Assembly (NCBI RefSeq): GCF_002914585.1
Contig: NZ_PDDM01000013.1
Location: 62,001-126,000 of the forward strand
From: Pseudanabaena sp. BC1403
GTDB lineage: Bacteria; Cyanobacteriota; Cyanobacteriia; Pseudanabaenales; Pseudanabaenaceae
Direction: 5' to 3'
DNA length: 64,000 bases
Shown here: positions 43,067-53,048 of the stretch, one piece after another
Layout: the number at the start of each line of letters is the position of its first letter
Position numbering within the stretch: position 1 is the stretch's first letter
Notes under the pieces: model-generated
Seen by the model: the letters and a program-made list of their open reading frames with translations, nothing else
Database searches by the model: none
Told to the model about the DNA's origin: nothing
Position numbers and translations under genes: made by a program

Positions 43067-44242
43067 CTATCCAAGCTCACACAACACCAAAACCGCAGTG
43101 AGATTGTCATGACCATTGACGTTATTTCCTAACTCAATGAGTCTATCTAAACCAGTTTGCAGATCGACTTCCTTATTTAAAATTGGTAATAAATGCGATC
43201 GCCAATTATCGTCGATCACGTCGTTGTCACACAAACCATCAGAACACAGTAGAAACAAGGTTGACTCGGTCAGCGTAAAAAACTCAATCGAGGGCTCAAG
43301 GCGATCACTAGGATTAGGACCAAGCGCTTGAGTAAGCTGATGAGCATCAGGTCTAGACTGCGCTATTTCAGGCTCAACACCAAGATCCAGTAATTGATTG
43401 AGAACCTCATGGTCGCGTGTGATTTGTTCTAATTTTGGTTCTGCCTCTAATTTTGATTCTGATTCGAGATTAGGGCTATTAGTAACTTTATAGATACGGC
43501 TGTCACCAACATGAGCAATTACAACATCTAGATCATGAATTCCTAAAACAACTAGAGTTGTTCCCATTCTGCCTAGAGACTTCCGTTTTTCATTTTCATT
43601 CTTGATGAAAATTGCTTGATTAGCATTGCAGATAATCTCATTAAGCTTCTTCTCCCCCGGCAAAGTGTCGATCCAAAATGGGCGAAACTGATCAGTAATC
43701 GAATTAACCGCGATCGCACTCGCAACTTCGCCACCGTCATGCCCACCCATACCATCGCACAACACAAACAAACCGCGATAACTGCGATCGCTAATTTGGC
43801 TTTTGCCATTAATGCTGCGAGTTTGAAAAACCGTAACAAAATCATCCTCATTGCGATCGCGTTGTATTCCCACATCGGTCTTGCCAGCATAGGTTATATC
43901 CTGTAACTGCACTGTGGAAGATACAATCATCGATGTTTCTGAATCAACATCTGCAAAGTCTTCTAAATTGAACTCCAGTGGCAATTCCTCCAGATCTTCT
44001 GAGCCATCCCATGATTTTTCTATGTCGCTCACCAATTGAGAAGATGCCAAATCTTTTACCTGAATTTTGATTGTGTCTAATACAGACTCTAAATTCAATG
44101 GTCTTGTTGGCACTGAGGAAGGTTGTAGAGCCTCTTCTCCAAGAATATTTAAGACGATATCTATAGCAATTTTAGCGCCGCAAAATTGACAAAATTGGTG
44201 GCTATCAGGATTTGCAGCTTTACAACTAGGACAGATGCTCAT
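43067..44242 (-). CDS. Zinc-ribbon PP2C-type Ser/Thr phosphatase
   Basis: A 391-residue phosphatase. The N-terminal zinc ribbon CPSCKAANPDSHQFCQFCG (4-22) is followed by a linker and a PP2C domain (about 125-390) with VGIQRDRNEDDF, LFVLCDGMGGHDGG (about 187-200), AHVGDSRIY and CSDGLCDND plus DNLTAVLV, so the metal-binding aspartates are all present. The ribbon resembles the one in the FHA protein at 6 kb. It probably reverses Hanks-kinase phosphorylation. Confidence 0.92.
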   Translation of the reverse strand: MSICPSCKAANPDSHQFCQFCGAKIAIDIVLNILGEEALQPSSVPTRPLNLESVLDTIKIQVKDLASSQLVSDIEKSWDGSEDLEELPLEFNLEDFADVDSETSMIVSSTVQLQDITYAGKTDVGIQRDRNEDDFVTVFQTRSINGKSQISDRSYRGLFVLCDGMGGHDGGEVASAIAVNSITDQFRPFWIDTLPGEKKLNEIICNANQAIFIKNENEKRKSLGRMGTTLVVLGIHDLDVVIAHVGDSRIYKVTNSPNLESESKLEAEPKLEQITRDHEVLNQLLDLGVEPEIAQSRPDAHQLTQALGPNPSDRLEPSIEFFTLTESTLFLLCSDGLCDNDVIDDNWRSHLLPILNKEVDLQTGLDRLIELGNNVNGHDNLTAVLVLCELG

Positions 44243-44317
44243 AATTATTATTGCGTTGGCACAATGCTATAAATTTTGGCTAATAATAGAGAAGAAGACT
44301 TTAAGGTAATCGCACCC

Positions 44318-45346
44318 ATGACTGATTCTACCAGACTCAATCCCGCTGAAGAGATCGCCCTTGGACGAGACTTTATGACACTTTCTCAGCATGTTCTTTC
44401 AACGTTTGGGACATTTTCGGCTGAGTCATACGATCTGAGTGCATTAATGGGACGGATTGGTTTAGCAGGCAAAACGATCGCTCGCCATCTTAGCCGCGCA
44501 GGTTTAGTAGAAAATGTACTAGGGGTCACAGGCGAAGTAAATGTCCAAGGCGAAGCGGTCAAAAACATGGATCACTATGCCAATCGTGTCTTTCTCCGCG
44601 CCTTTGAGCAGAGTGGCTTAGTTTGTCGGCTTGCCTCCGAAGAAATGGAGTTACCCTACTACATTCCTGAGAATTGCCCCATCGGTCGCTATACCTTGCT
44701 TTATGATCCTATTGATGGCTCTAGCAATATTGACGTAAATTTAGCGATCGGCTCGATCTTCTCGATCCGTCAACAAGAAGGAGCTGACAATTCTGGAGAA
44801 GCTCTAGATTTATTGCAGTCAGGACGCAAGCAAATCGGTGCAGGTTATATCCTCTATGGTACAAGCACAATGCTAGTTTATTCTCTAGGTAATGGAGTTC
44901 ATGCTTTTACCCTCGATCCTAGTATTGGGGAATTCATTCTCTTTCAAGAGAATATCCATATTCCTGCTAAAGGTTCTATCTATAGTGTAAATGAAGGAAA
45001 CTTCTGGCAATGGGAAGAGCCAATGCGTGAATATGTAAGACATATGCATCGCCAAGAAGGAAATACTGCACGTTATTCTGGAGCGTTAGTAGCTGATATT
45101 CATCGCATCCTCTTTCAAGGCGGTGTATTTCTCTATCCAGGCACAGTTGGTCATGCCGATGGGAAATTGCGTTTACTTTACGAGTCCGCTCCTTTAGCTT
45201 TTCTAATTGAACAAGCAGGTGGTCGCGCAACTACTGGAACTCAAGAGATTCTTGATGTCGTCCCTAAAAAACTGCACAGTCGCACTCCATTAATTATAGG
45301 CAGTTCTGAAAATGTGAAAGTAGTGGAATCTTTTCTGAAGCCATAA
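44318..45346 (+). CDS. fbp: Fructose-1,6-bisphosphatase class I
   Basis: A 342-residue gluconeogenic/Calvin-related phosphatase. The metal site [12 protein letters not shown] is at about residues 122-133 and the substrate loop region ([21 protein letters not shown] about 251-263, and [10 protein letters not shown]) matches FBPase I. The ATG at 44318 is chosen; an in-frame TTG at 44276 would add 14 residues. It is monocistronic and diverges from the PP2C gene. Confidence 0.96.
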   Translation: MTDSTRLNPAEEIALGRDFMTLSQHVLSTFGTFSAESYDLSALMGRIGLAGKTIARHLSRAGLVENVLGVTGEVNVQGEAVKNMDHYANRVFLRAFEQSGLVCRLASEEMELPYYIPENCPIGRYTLLYDPIDGSSNIDVNLAIGSIFSIRQQEGADNSGEALDLLQSGRKQIGAGYILYGTSTMLVYSLGNGVHAFTLDPSIGEFILFQENIHIPAKGSIYSVNEGNFWQWEEPMREYVRHMHRQEGNTARYSGALVADIHRILFQGGVFLYPGTVGHADGKLRLLYESAPLAFLIEQAGGRATTGTQEILDVVPKKLHSRTPLIIGSSENVKVVESFLKP

Positions 45347-45786
45347 GCATGTGATGGTTTGGCATGAGCTTAAGAAACCATTTAAGAATTATCTAGATCC
45401 CCCCAGCCCCCCTTAAAAAGGGGGGGAATTAAATTCTTCCCCCTTTTTAAGGGGGATTGAGGGGGATCTCTTAGAGCTTTTGACCACAGAAAGTAATTCT
45501 TAAATGGTTTCTAAAGCAATTATGACTCCAACCCGCCAAAAAATCGTAAATCTGGCTCATATCTTTCCTAACTTCTTCCCGTTCAAGAATTGGTGAGGCG
45601 GCGCTTTGCCCCACCAATTCTTGATTTTATATGTCAATTTTTTGAATAGGAAGGGAGTATCTGTTCAGAAGATAAGTTTTGTGATTTAGTCAACCAATTC
45701 ATACATTAGTTCAACCATAGTTCTGTAATCGTAAAGAAGTGGAAGACAAAATACAAGTCAAATCACATTTTTGGAGATTCAAGACT
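45347..45786. other. Repeat-bearing intergenic region
   Basis: No gene is visible. It holds a 140-bp element with 19-bp terminal inverted repeats (45373-45512) and a degraded family A hairpin (12-bp arms 45583-45594 with 45612-45623). The last ~130 bp carries the promoter of the exported protein gene; an in-frame GTG at 45739 is a less likely start for it. Confidence 0.6.
45373..45512. mobile_element. MITE-like 140-bp element with 19-bp terminal inverted repeats
   Basis: Perfect 19-bp arms (45373-45391 with 45494-45512; AGAAACCATTTAAGAATTA) enclose the GATCCCCC-type repeat (about 45396-45467), itself a double palindrome of C and G tracts. No coding capacity. A target duplication could not be made out. 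Confidence 0.7.
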
Positions 45787-46347
45787 ATGCAAAAAATTAT
45801 TCTAAGTTGCTGTTTTAGCGTGATTTCGATCGCGATCGCCTCAACAACACTAGCCACACCAGTCAAGGCTCAAACTATGGGAGAGTATCTAGACAGCACT
45901 ACTTCTCAGGTAATCGAAAAGATGTCTGGAAATATTGTCACATTTAAAAACAGCGCAGGAGAATCACACAAATACTTCGTTCCAAGTTGGATGATTGACA
46001 AATATGCACTCAAAGTAGGTACTTCAGCTAGTCTCTACAATCGCAATATTATTCAGGGAATCTATCGCGATCGCTATATAGATGTAGTCAGTCAAGGCTT
46101 ACCCGAAAACATGAGTGCATTTGCAATTCATGACACCGAAAGGAATTGTACAGTGCAACAAAGTCCTGCTAGCGAAGGTTTAACATCGGGTAAGCGCGTT
46201 TGGTATAAGACTGATAGTTGTCCCTCTGCAATTCCAATTGTAGGCTCTATGTCACTTTATCAGCCTAGATCGGTTGCATCCTCAGCACAGAGCGAACTTG
46301 GTGCGACTAAACCTTCTGAACCTATCTCACCAACAATGTCTAACTAA
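45787..46347 (+). CDS. Exported protein of unknown function
   Basis: A 186-residue protein. A signal peptide covers residues 1-28 (MQKIILSCCFSVISIAIAST then ATPVKAQ, cleavage after the alanine). The mature part has a small beta-rich domain (GNIVTFKNSAGESHKYFVP), two cysteines (NCTV and DSCPS) that could form a disulfide, and a Ser/Pro tail. The ATG at 45787 is chosen because it gives a clean signal peptide. Not recognised; periplasmic location is likely. Confidence 0.65.
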   Translation: MQKIILSCCFSVISIAIASTTLATPVKAQTMGEYLDSTTSQVIEKMSGNIVTFKNSAGESHKYFVPSWMIDKYALKVGTSASLYNRNIIQGIYRDRYIDVVSQGLPENMSAFAIHDTERNCTVQQSPASEGLTSGKRVWYKTDSCPSAIPIVGSMSLYQPRSVASSAQSELGATKPSEPISPTMSN

Positions 46348-46387
46348 AACTATTGTCATAGAATCTAATCTATAGTTGCAGTCACTT

Positions 46388-46469
46388 GTCTTAGGACAAA
46401 TCAAAACCCAAATTAATAAAGACGGAGCTTCGCTCCGTCTTTATTAATTTGGGTTTTATGTCCTAAGAC
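46388..46469. repeat. Family A palindrome with extended outer arms
   Basis: Inner perfect 26-bp stem (46403-46428 with 46432-46457), loop TTC, core GACGGAGC/GCTCCGTC; an outer 11-bp pair GTCTTAGGACA (46388-46398) with TGTCCTAAGAC (46459-46469). It shares its stem with the 59.7-kb copy apart from one compensated base pair. Confidence 0.87.
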
Positions 46470-46487
46470 AAGATTACATTTCTATAT

Positions 46488-46538
46488 GAGACAAAAAAAT
46501 AATGACGGCGTAAAGCGTCGTCATTATTTTTTTGTCTC
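46488..46538. repeat. 19-bp palindrome behind the MFS gene
   Basis: Perfect arms 46488-46506 and 46520-46538 with T/A tracts, located at the 3' side of the minus-strand MFS gene; it probably doubles as terminator. Confidence 0.7.
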
Positions 46539-46544
46539 ACAGAA

Positions 46545-47807
46545 TTAAACACGAATTGCTAAGGGTTTAACAGCATGGAGATCGCTTGACTTACCGATCG
46601 CAAATCTAAACGACTCATATACAGTTTTGTTAGACTGCGTAGCAAAAACAACCAGTCCAACAAAACAAAGCCCTGTAGCGATCGCAAAGATATTGACGAT
46701 TCCTACAAAACCAATCAACTTGCCCATAATTGGCCCAGCAACAGCGATCCCCACATCAAAGCCGATCCAAGTCATCCCAAATACATAGCCTCGTTCTTGT
46801 GGAATCGTGCGATCGGCAAGTAAAGCCACGATTGCAGGAATCACAATACCTGAACCTATTCCTTCAGCAATTCCCGATAGTAAAAACTCATAATCATGGC
46901 TAGCAAAATAGATGATTGCCATCGATAATCCGTAAAAGAAGATGCCAATCGAAATGAATAAACCTCGCCCCCACTCATCACTGAGTCTTCCAACAGGGAA
47001 GCGAATGATAAATCCAGACAGAGCGGCTGCCATATAGAATAAACCTGCGTTCAGAGCAATATGCTTTTGCTGCATCAGAATTGGCATAAATGCACTAAGC
47101 GTCCCAAAAGATAAACCAACTAGCAACAAAACTGTAGATGGAGTTCTCACTCTAGAATTAAGGAAAGTCTGCCAAAATTTTGGCTTTACTATAGTGGCTG
47201 AGGTGATTTGGCGATCGCGCTCATAGCCTTCGTCTTCAATTTGAGTTGTCAACATCAATCCCGCAAAGGCAAGCAAAGATGCAGTGACAAATAGAGGCTG
47301 GTATCCCCAAGCCTCTTGCATCAAGCCACCGATCGCAGGGCCAAACGCCAAACCCAAAGGATTTACTAAACTCATATAGCCAATTATTTCGCCGCGTTGC
47401 TCAATTGGCGCAAGATCTGAGACCAGAGCGCTATAGCTCACCGCAAACGCTGCGATACTAATGCCATGAATAGCGCGAAATAATATTAATAAAGGGATAG
47501 AAGGTAATAGGGCATAGCATAAAGGAACTATAGCCGCTACGATCAAGCCAATTCTCATTGTGTAGCGTCTACCTTTGCGATCGGAAAGCTTGCCAAGATA
47601 GGAACGACACACGAGCAAGCCAATCGCAAAAGATCCCATGATGATCCCGATTTGATCGAAAGACTGTGTCAAGCTGCGGATATAGAGAGGTAAAGTCGGC
47701 AACTGTGATGCCATGCTCGACCAGAAAAATAGACCAGCCCAAAAAATCGCAGCCAGATTTTTGCGAAGGCGAGTATCAAGGTTTGAGAAGGTAGTTAAGG
47801 ACTGCAT
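46545..47807 (-). CDS. MFS transporter
   Basis: A 420-residue 12-helix major facilitator. The loop 2-3 motif SYLGKLSDRKGRRYTMRIG (about 69-87) and its second-half echo RFPVGRLSDEWGRG are the MFS signature. It resembles drug or small-metabolite antiporters (DHA1 type). The ATG at 47807 is chosen; a TTG at 47852 would add 15 residues. Substrate unknown. Confidence 0.9.
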   Translation of the reverse strand: MQSLTTFSNLDTRLRKNLAAIFWAGLFFWSSMASQLPTLPLYIRSLTQSFDQIGIIMGSFAIGLLVCRSYLGKLSDRKGRRYTMRIGLIVAAIVPLCYALLPSIPLLILFRAIHGISIAAFAVSYSALVSDLAPIEQRGEIIGYMSLVNPLGLAFGPAIGGLMQEAWGYQPLFVTASLLAFAGLMLTTQIEDEGYERDRQITSATIVKPKFWQTFLNSRVRTPSTVLLLVGLSFGTLSAFMPILMQQKHIALNAGLFYMAAALSGFIIRFPVGRLSDEWGRGLFISIGIFFYGLSMAIIYFASHDYEFLLSGIAEGIGSGIVIPAIVALLADRTIPQERGYVFGMTWIGFDVGIAVAGPIMGKLIGFVGIVNIFAIATGLCFVGLVVFATQSNKTVYESFRFAIGKSSDLHAVKPLAIRV

Positions 47808-47978
47808 GGCTCCAATATGACCAATGAATGACCAATAAAATATTGAACCCAAGCCTCTTGAGAGAATTCTTTATTCAAGAACCTTCTACAAATGGCTTGG
47901 GCTGAGATTACTTATTTAAGATTGTCTCTTAAGTTACAGATTAAAGATATCAATCAATTGGGTGAATCCTTCTCATCT

Positions 47979-48017
47979 ATTTAGAAAAAACTTTACTAAA
48001 TAAAGTTTTTTCTAAAT
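47979..48017. repeat. 17-bp palindrome behind the helicase gene
   Basis: Perfect AT-rich arms 47979-47995 and 48001-48017, loop CTAAA, 50 bp past the helicase stop. It could stabilise or terminate that transcript. Confidence 0.65.
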
Positions 48018-48067
48018 AGATCGCATTTAAAGTTTAGCTTTGAGAAACTTTAAATGGAATTGATAAA

Positions 48068-49609
48068 TTAATACTTAACAGGAGCGGGAATAGGAGCGCG
48101 ATCGCGTCCAGAAGAAGAACGGCGCGAATCATATCCGCCACCATCACGACCACCGCCATCACGACCAGAGCGAGAACCATTTCCGCCTTGACCACGTTTG
48201 ATGGGTCTACCACTGTAGGAACCGCCGCCGCCATCACGATCACGATCGCGACCACGACCACCTTCAGGGTTATGAGGTTGCTTAGCCAACACTTGTAATG
48301 CAGCTTGTTCAGCTTTATCAGATTGCAGTTGGGTATAGGCAAGTTGCAATGCCGCAGCTGCGATCGCCTGAGGATCATAATCCTCAACCAATTGAGATAC
48401 CAAAGGCAAGAAAGAAGCCAAACGCTCACCTGTCAACGCTTCTAGGATTTGTTCTGTGAAACGACCGATGCGGCGCTCTTGAATTTGAGCCACATTAGGC
48501 AAAGGCTGAGGAGGAAGAGGCATACCAACTTGCTGTTCCAGTTGACGCAACTTGTAGCGCTCTTTTCCAGAAATTAAAGTAATCGCGATTCCCTTCTTAC
48601 CAGCACGACCAGTCCGACCGATACGGTGAACATAACGCTCAGGATCATCAGGAATATCAAGGTTAAATACGTGAGTCAAACCATCAATATCTAGACCACG
48701 CGCAGCAATGTCAGTTGCAACAACCCAACGAACTTGTTGATTGCGGAAGCGTCGTAACAGAGCTTCACGCTGGGATTGTGAAAGGTTGCCATGATATTCA
48801 TCGACACTATGACCAGAAGATTGCAGAACTTCAGTCAATCTACTAGCTGAATCCTTAGTACGAACAAAGATGATCGCTGAGGTTGGCGCTTCATATTCCA
48901 GAATAGGCAACAGAGCTTCTTCTTTAGTCAGATGATAGGGAACTAAATAAATCTGTTGGTCAATGCGAGTAGGCGTAGAGTCTTGACTCTCAACCTTTAT
49001 AGTAACAGGTGATTTCAAGAAGTTCTTCACCAAGCGTTTGACCGCAGGTGGCATGGTAGCTGAGAAGAAAGTACTCTGCTTAGTAGAAGGAGTTGTCACC
49101 AAAATCCTTTCTACATCTTGAATGAAGCCCATATTGAGCATTTCATCAGCTTCATCAAGAACAAACCAAGAAAGGTTTTCTAGTTTGAGTTTGCCACGCT
49201 CCATTAAATCGATCACTCGACCAGGAGTACCGACAACCACATGAACACCTCGCTCCAATTGAATCATTTGGCGACTGATGTCAGATCCACCATATACAGT
49301 CAGGATTTTCGCACCTGGCTTGGTGTTAAAACTACGAATCGCCTGACCAACTTGAATAGCCAATTCACGAGTTGGAGTTAAAATTAGCGCTTGCAATGAA
49401 TCACTATTAAGATCCAAACGCTCCAAAATTGGCAGAGCAAAAGCTGCCGTTTTGCCAGTACCAGTCTGCGCTTGACCTAGTACATCTGCTCCTGCGAGCA
49501 GTTGAGGAATTGCCTGCTCTTGAATAGCAGTAGGCTCTGTAAAGCCAATAGATTCGAGCTTAGCAACTCGTGCTTCAGAAATACCGAGAGTAAGAAAAGA
49601 TGAGGGCAT
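48068..49609 (-). CDS. DEAD-box RNA helicase with RGG-type tail
   Basis: A 513-residue helicase of the CsdA/CrhR type. Q motif FTEPTAIQEQAIP, Walker A AQTGTGKTAAF (about 44-54), DEAD (about 151-154, FVLDEADEML), SAT (SATMPP) and the motif VI YVHRIGRTGRAGKKG (about 324-338) are intact. The C-terminal ~60 residues are Gly/Arg/Asp-rich (GGRGRDRDRDGGGG), an RNA-binding tail. It probably unwinds cold-stabilised mRNA. The ATG at 49609 is chosen; the TTG at 49684 is unlikely. A 330-bp upstream region may be a regulatory leader. Confidence 0.94.
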   Translation of the reverse strand: MPSSFLTLGISEARVAKLESIGFTEPTAIQEQAIPQLLAGADVLGQAQTGTGKTAAFALPILERLDLNSDSLQALILTPTRELAIQVGQAIRSFNTKPGAKILTVYGGSDISRQMIQLERGVHVVVGTPGRVIDLMERGKLKLENLSWFVLDEADEMLNMGFIQDVERILVTTPSTKQSTFFSATMPPAVKRLVKNFLKSPVTIKVESQDSTPTRIDQQIYLVPYHLTKEEALLPILEYEAPTSAIIFVRTKDSASRLTEVLQSSGHSVDEYHGNLSQSQREALLRRFRNQQVRWVVATDIAARGLDIDGLTHVFNLDIPDDPERYVHRIGRTGRAGKKGIAITLISGKERYKLRQLEQQVGMPLPPQPLPNVAQIQERRIGRFTEQILEALTGERLASFLPLVSQLVEDYDPQAIAAAALQLAYTQLQSDKAEQAALQVLAKQPHNPEGGRGRDRDRDGGGGSYSGRPIKRGQGGNGSRSGRDGGGRDGGGYDSRRSSSGRDRAPIPAPVKY

Positions 49610-49939
49610 GGATGATCCTAAGATTTGCAGCAAATTTGTTCTAAGAACAGTTCGCCTATTCTGCCAATCGCACGGGATAAACAATCACTAACAAAGCCGA
49701 AGGACATCTCTGCCCTAAATTTTAAGCGGTTTAAAATGAGTTTTTCTATGAAAACCTCAGCTTCCAAAGATTAGATTGCTTTGGATAGTCATGCAATGGG
49801 AGAAATCAGCAAAATGAAGTTAATTATTATTAGTATAAACCTTTGTTAAAGATTGTAAACAATCTTTTCGTAGATTTATGTCTATGGTACGGGTATAAAA
49901 AAGTTGACAAGCTACTCTGAGATAGCATTTCAAGATAAA
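49610..49939. other. Upstream region/leader of the helicase gene
   Basis: No gene is visible in this 330-bp AT-rich stretch. A short palindrome AAAGATTG/CAATCTTT (about 49849-49868) lies behind the DUF7219-like gene and is a likely terminator. Cyanobacterial crhR genes have long regulated 5' regions; whether this one does is not shown by sequence. Confidence 0.4.
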
Positions 49940-50173
49940 TTAGTCATCGCCCAAAAGATTTTGTCTGGATGTATCTAACTTAATCCAGAGTTCCTTGATC
50001 TGCCGATAAGCTTCATTTGAAGAAATCTTACCACCAGTTTCTAAGGCACAGATGATCGAAATACGATTTGTAAACTCTTGCAGGTTAGCATTAAAAGCTA
50101 AATTTTGTGGCGAAAATTCGCCTCTAAAATTAGAGATGGGATTCAAGAATCTATCTTTATCAGAATTAGACAT
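49940..50173 (-). CDS. Small conserved cyanobacterial protein (DUF7219-like)
   Basis: A 77-residue soluble protein. The middle, FRGEFSPQNLAFNANLQEF (about 18-36) followed by CALETGGKISSNEAYRQIKELW, matches a widespread small cyanobacterial family that I know only as DUF7219. It would be a helical protein of unknown role. It lies between rpsT and the helicase gene on the same strand. Confidence 0.75.
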   Translation of the reverse strand: MSNSDKDRFLNPISNFRGEFSPQNLAFNANLQEFTNRISIICALETGGKISSNEAYRQIKELWIKLDTSRQNLLGDD

Positions 50174-50458
50174 CTAGGTTTAACTCACAGCTATAAGCTA
50201 GACAGGTTGAGAAGAACTCAAAGATCGCAGACGTAGAAAACTGTAGGGAAAAGCGATTATTCTACAACCTGCCCGATTATTTCGGATCGTCAGCAATACG
50301 CTGTAAGACCGCAAGCCCAAAGTAACTAATCTTTAATTGATCGTTGTCCGAACTGAAATTATAGCAAAGATAAGCAAAGTCACCTGTGCTATATGACACC
50401 TAAATAATCTTAGTTACTATCGTTCGGAAAACGCTCATCTATAGCTAGTTGAATAGTG

Positions 50459-50755
<297 letters not shown>

Positions 50756-50912
50756 TTATTCCTTTTAGCGAAATGACATGGTTTAAAGCATTTACCATCG
50801 TAACATTTTGATCGAATTTTGCAACTGTAAAACTCATTTACTTTTTAATTAGCTTTTTGAGTACTTTTTTGATTTGGCTATCTATGTTGACTAATCTCAC
50901 CCTCAAACGCCC

Positions 50913-52529
50913 ATGACCTACCTAAATTTTGTTTCTTTCTTTGGCATTTTTGGCTTGTGCTTTGTCGCTTGGATCTTCTCTGAAGATCGCCGAGTCATCC
51001 CTTGGCGAGTCATTATCTGGGGTATTGGCTTACAACTAGTGCTGGGCTATCTAGTTTTTCAGCAGCCGCAAACTAGAGAGGGTTTACGATGGTTTAGTGA
51101 ATTATTGGATGGTATCTTTGCCTCGGCAGATACTGGCGCTAGATTCGTATTTGGACGTTTGCTTGTGCCACCAACTGGACAAGAACCTTATGTGTTGTTG
51201 CCGTTACGTCCTGATGGCACTTGCCCCCCAGGACAGGTTCTATTGGATGATTTGACGAGTGTTGCGAATGCCGCAGCTAATTATTGCACGACGAATCGCT
51301 TGTCCTATGTGTTTGCGTTTCGAGCTTTGCCTGCCGTAGTGTTTTTCTCAGGATTTATGGCGTTGCTAGAAAATCTAGGTCTTATCCAGAAGATTGTGGA
51401 TGTGTTTGCCAAATTGTTCTTCTGGACAATGCGTTTGAGTGGTGCTGAGGCTCTGAGCGGTGCGGCAAATATTTTTGTGGGTATTGAAGCTGCGATCGTA
51501 GTTAAGCCGTATTTAGCAAAAATGACTCGCAGTGAGCTATGTGCAATTTTGGCTTGTTGCTTTGGGACGGCGGCTTCTTCGACATTGGCAATTTATGTTA
51601 GCTTTTTGCGCCCCGTTTTCCCCAATATCTTAGGTCACTTGGTGTCAGCCTCAATTATTGCTATCCCCGCTTGTTTTGTGCTATCGAAAATCCTTGTACC
51701 TGAGACAGGTGTGCCCCTTACGATGGGCGGGATTCCTAAGGAAGATAAGTCTCAGAAACCTGAAGAGGATGATGAACTCGAAAATGCGGGTGGTGAGACG
51801 ATGAAACGGATGAGTCCGATGGATGCCACGATTATTGGCGCTTTAGATGGTCTGAAAATGGCTGCCTCGATCGCTGCGATTTTAATTTTAATCGTAGGTT
51901 TAGTCGATCTCGTTAATCAAATTTTTGGCTGGTTGGCAACTATCAGCGACATTTTCAAGGTGGTTAACCTACCAAATATTCAAGGAGCCTTATTTTATCC
52001 TTTGACTTTAATGACAGGGGTATCGCTGGATGATTCTTGGACAGCTTCGGTGATTATTGGTCGGCGCTTGCTAGAAACAGCAATCCCACCCTATCAGGCT
52101 CTGGCTCAAGCATCTAAGGATGGGTTAATTAGCGATCGCACAGTTATCATCGTCAGCTATGCCTTATCTGGCTTCGCGCATTTAGCCTCTGTAGGAATCT
52201 TTGTGGGTGGCACGATCGCTTTGATCCCGTCGCGCCGTCGTGATATTTCTGACCTAGGGTGGAAAGCTCTGTTTGTTGGAACTTTGGCAACCCTAATGAT
52301 CTCTTGCATTGCGGGTGTATTTGATGATGGTAGTCCTAGCATTTTAGGGGAAAAGAAAAAAGCTCAACCAGTGCAAGTGAAGCCATCAGCTACGACTTCA
52401 CCTAGTGCTTCGCCTAGCGCTTTACCTAGTGCTTCGCCTAGTATTTCGCCTAGTGCTTCGCCAAATAATATTAGTCCTCTTCCCACTGCATCACCTAAAG
52501 CATCACCTTCTCTACCTACATCTCGTTAA
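50913..52529 (+). CDS. Concentrative nucleoside transporter (CNT) family protein
   Basis: A 538-residue membrane protein with about ten hydrophobic segments. The CNT signature region GAANIFVGIEAAIVVKPYL (about 185-203) followed by MTRSELCAILACCFGTAASS (about 205-224) gives the nucleoside/cation site; the second half carries GVSLDDSWTAS and ALSGFAHLASVGIFVGGT. There is a large periplasmic-type insertion near residues 85-120 with two cysteines. The C-terminal ~60 residues are a Ser/Pro/Ala tandem repeat. It is monocistronic. The substrate may be nucleosides. Confidence 0.88.
   Translation: MTYLNFVSFFGIFGLCFVAWIFSEDRRVIPWRVIIWGIGLQLVLGYLVFQQPQTREGLRWFSELLDGIFASADTGARFVFGRLLVPPTGQEPYVLLPLRPDGTCPPGQVLLDDLTSVANAAANYCTTNRLSYVFAFRALPAVVFFSGFMALLENLGLIQKIVDVFAKLFFWTMRLSGAEALSGAANIFVGIEAAIVVKPYLAKMTRSELCAILACCFGTAASSTLAIYVSFLRPVFPNILGHLVSASIIAIPACFVLSKILVPETGVPLTMGGIPKEDKSQKPEEDDELENAGGETMKRMSPMDATIIGALDGLKMAASIAAILILIVGLVDLVNQIFGWLATISDIFKVVNLPNIQGALFYPLTLMTGVSLDDSWTASVIIGRRLLETAIPPYQALAQASKDGLISDRTVIIVSYALSGFAHLASVGIFVGGTIALIPSRRRDISDLGWKALFVGTLATLMISCIAGVFDDGSPSILGEKKKAQPVQVKPSATTSPSASPSALPSASPSISPSASPNNISPLPTASPKASPSLPTSR
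52378..52508 (+). repeat. Tandem CCTAGTGCTTCG-type repeat coding a Ser-Pro tail
   Basis: Imperfect 12-bp units (CCTAGTGCTTCG and variants) encode PSAS repeats at the end of the CNT gene. Copy number is likely to vary. Confidence 0.75.
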
Positions 52530-52533
52530 AAAC

Positions 52534-52562
52534 ATCAAAGCCCCGCGATGCGGGGCTTTGAT
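52534..52562. terminator. GC-rich terminator of the CNT gene
   Basis: 13-bp perfect stem (52534-52546 with 52550-52562), loop GAT, core AGCCCCGC/GCGGGGCT; it starts five bases after the stop codon. Confidence 0.85.
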
Positions 52563-52604
52563 CATAAAGATTTCATAAAAGAACGGAGTGCCAAGCACTC
52601 TTTT

Positions 52605-52904
52605 TTATTGGTCTCGATGTTGCTGTAGTTCAGACTTTAGTTGAGCAATTTCGGCGCGAAGATTATCAATAGTTTCTTGTAGCTCATCGGGAGCAATATC
52701 GCCATCTTCTGTTGTCACAGTTCCCCTTTGTTGTTCGGCTTTTTCTAAAATTGTCTCGACAAAAGTACGGATTTGTTCGCGTTGTTCGGCATCAAATTTG
52801 CCTAAGGCGCTAAGGGCATCGGTTACTTTTTCTTCAATGCGATCAATTACAGCCTCAGCAGTGGCTCTACCAATAAAGAAAGCGTCTAAAGGTGATTTAC
52901 TCAT
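52605..52904 (-). CDS. Conserved cyanobacterial/plastid-type small protein (DUF6825-like)
   Basis: A 99-residue protein starting MSKSPLDAFFIGRATAEAVI, with a helical region (about 20-60) and a C-terminal coiled coil (about 70-99, ELQETIDNLRAEIAQLKSEL). The N-terminus resembles a cyanobacterial family I recall as DUF6825, reported as thylakoid-associated; that assignment is from memory and moderate. It has no membrane segment. It converges with the CNT gene. Confidence 0.65.
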   Translation of the reverse strand: MSKSPLDAFFIGRATAEAVIDRIEEKVTDALSALGKFDAEQREQIRTFVETILEKAEQQRGTVTTEDGDIAPDELQETIDNLRAEIAQLKSELQQHRDQ

Positions 52905-53048
52905 GATTTAAATTATTGGGTTTATTTGGTTTGTTACCACTCGTTAATCGAATGTTGCTTGAGAGCTGTTTTATATCTTCTACTTCAAATATAGCAATAA
53001 AGTTTAAAAGTAGAGGATGTACAAAGCACACACTCAAAGCTCTAGGCT

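Noticed and set aside
50174-50458. Possible tRNA between rpsT and the DUF7219-like gene
   Set aside because: No cloverleaf or T-loop (GGTTCGAATC type) could be formed.
52378-52508. Separate repeat array
   Set aside because: The 12-bp units are in frame and code for the Ser/Pro tail of the CNT protein.
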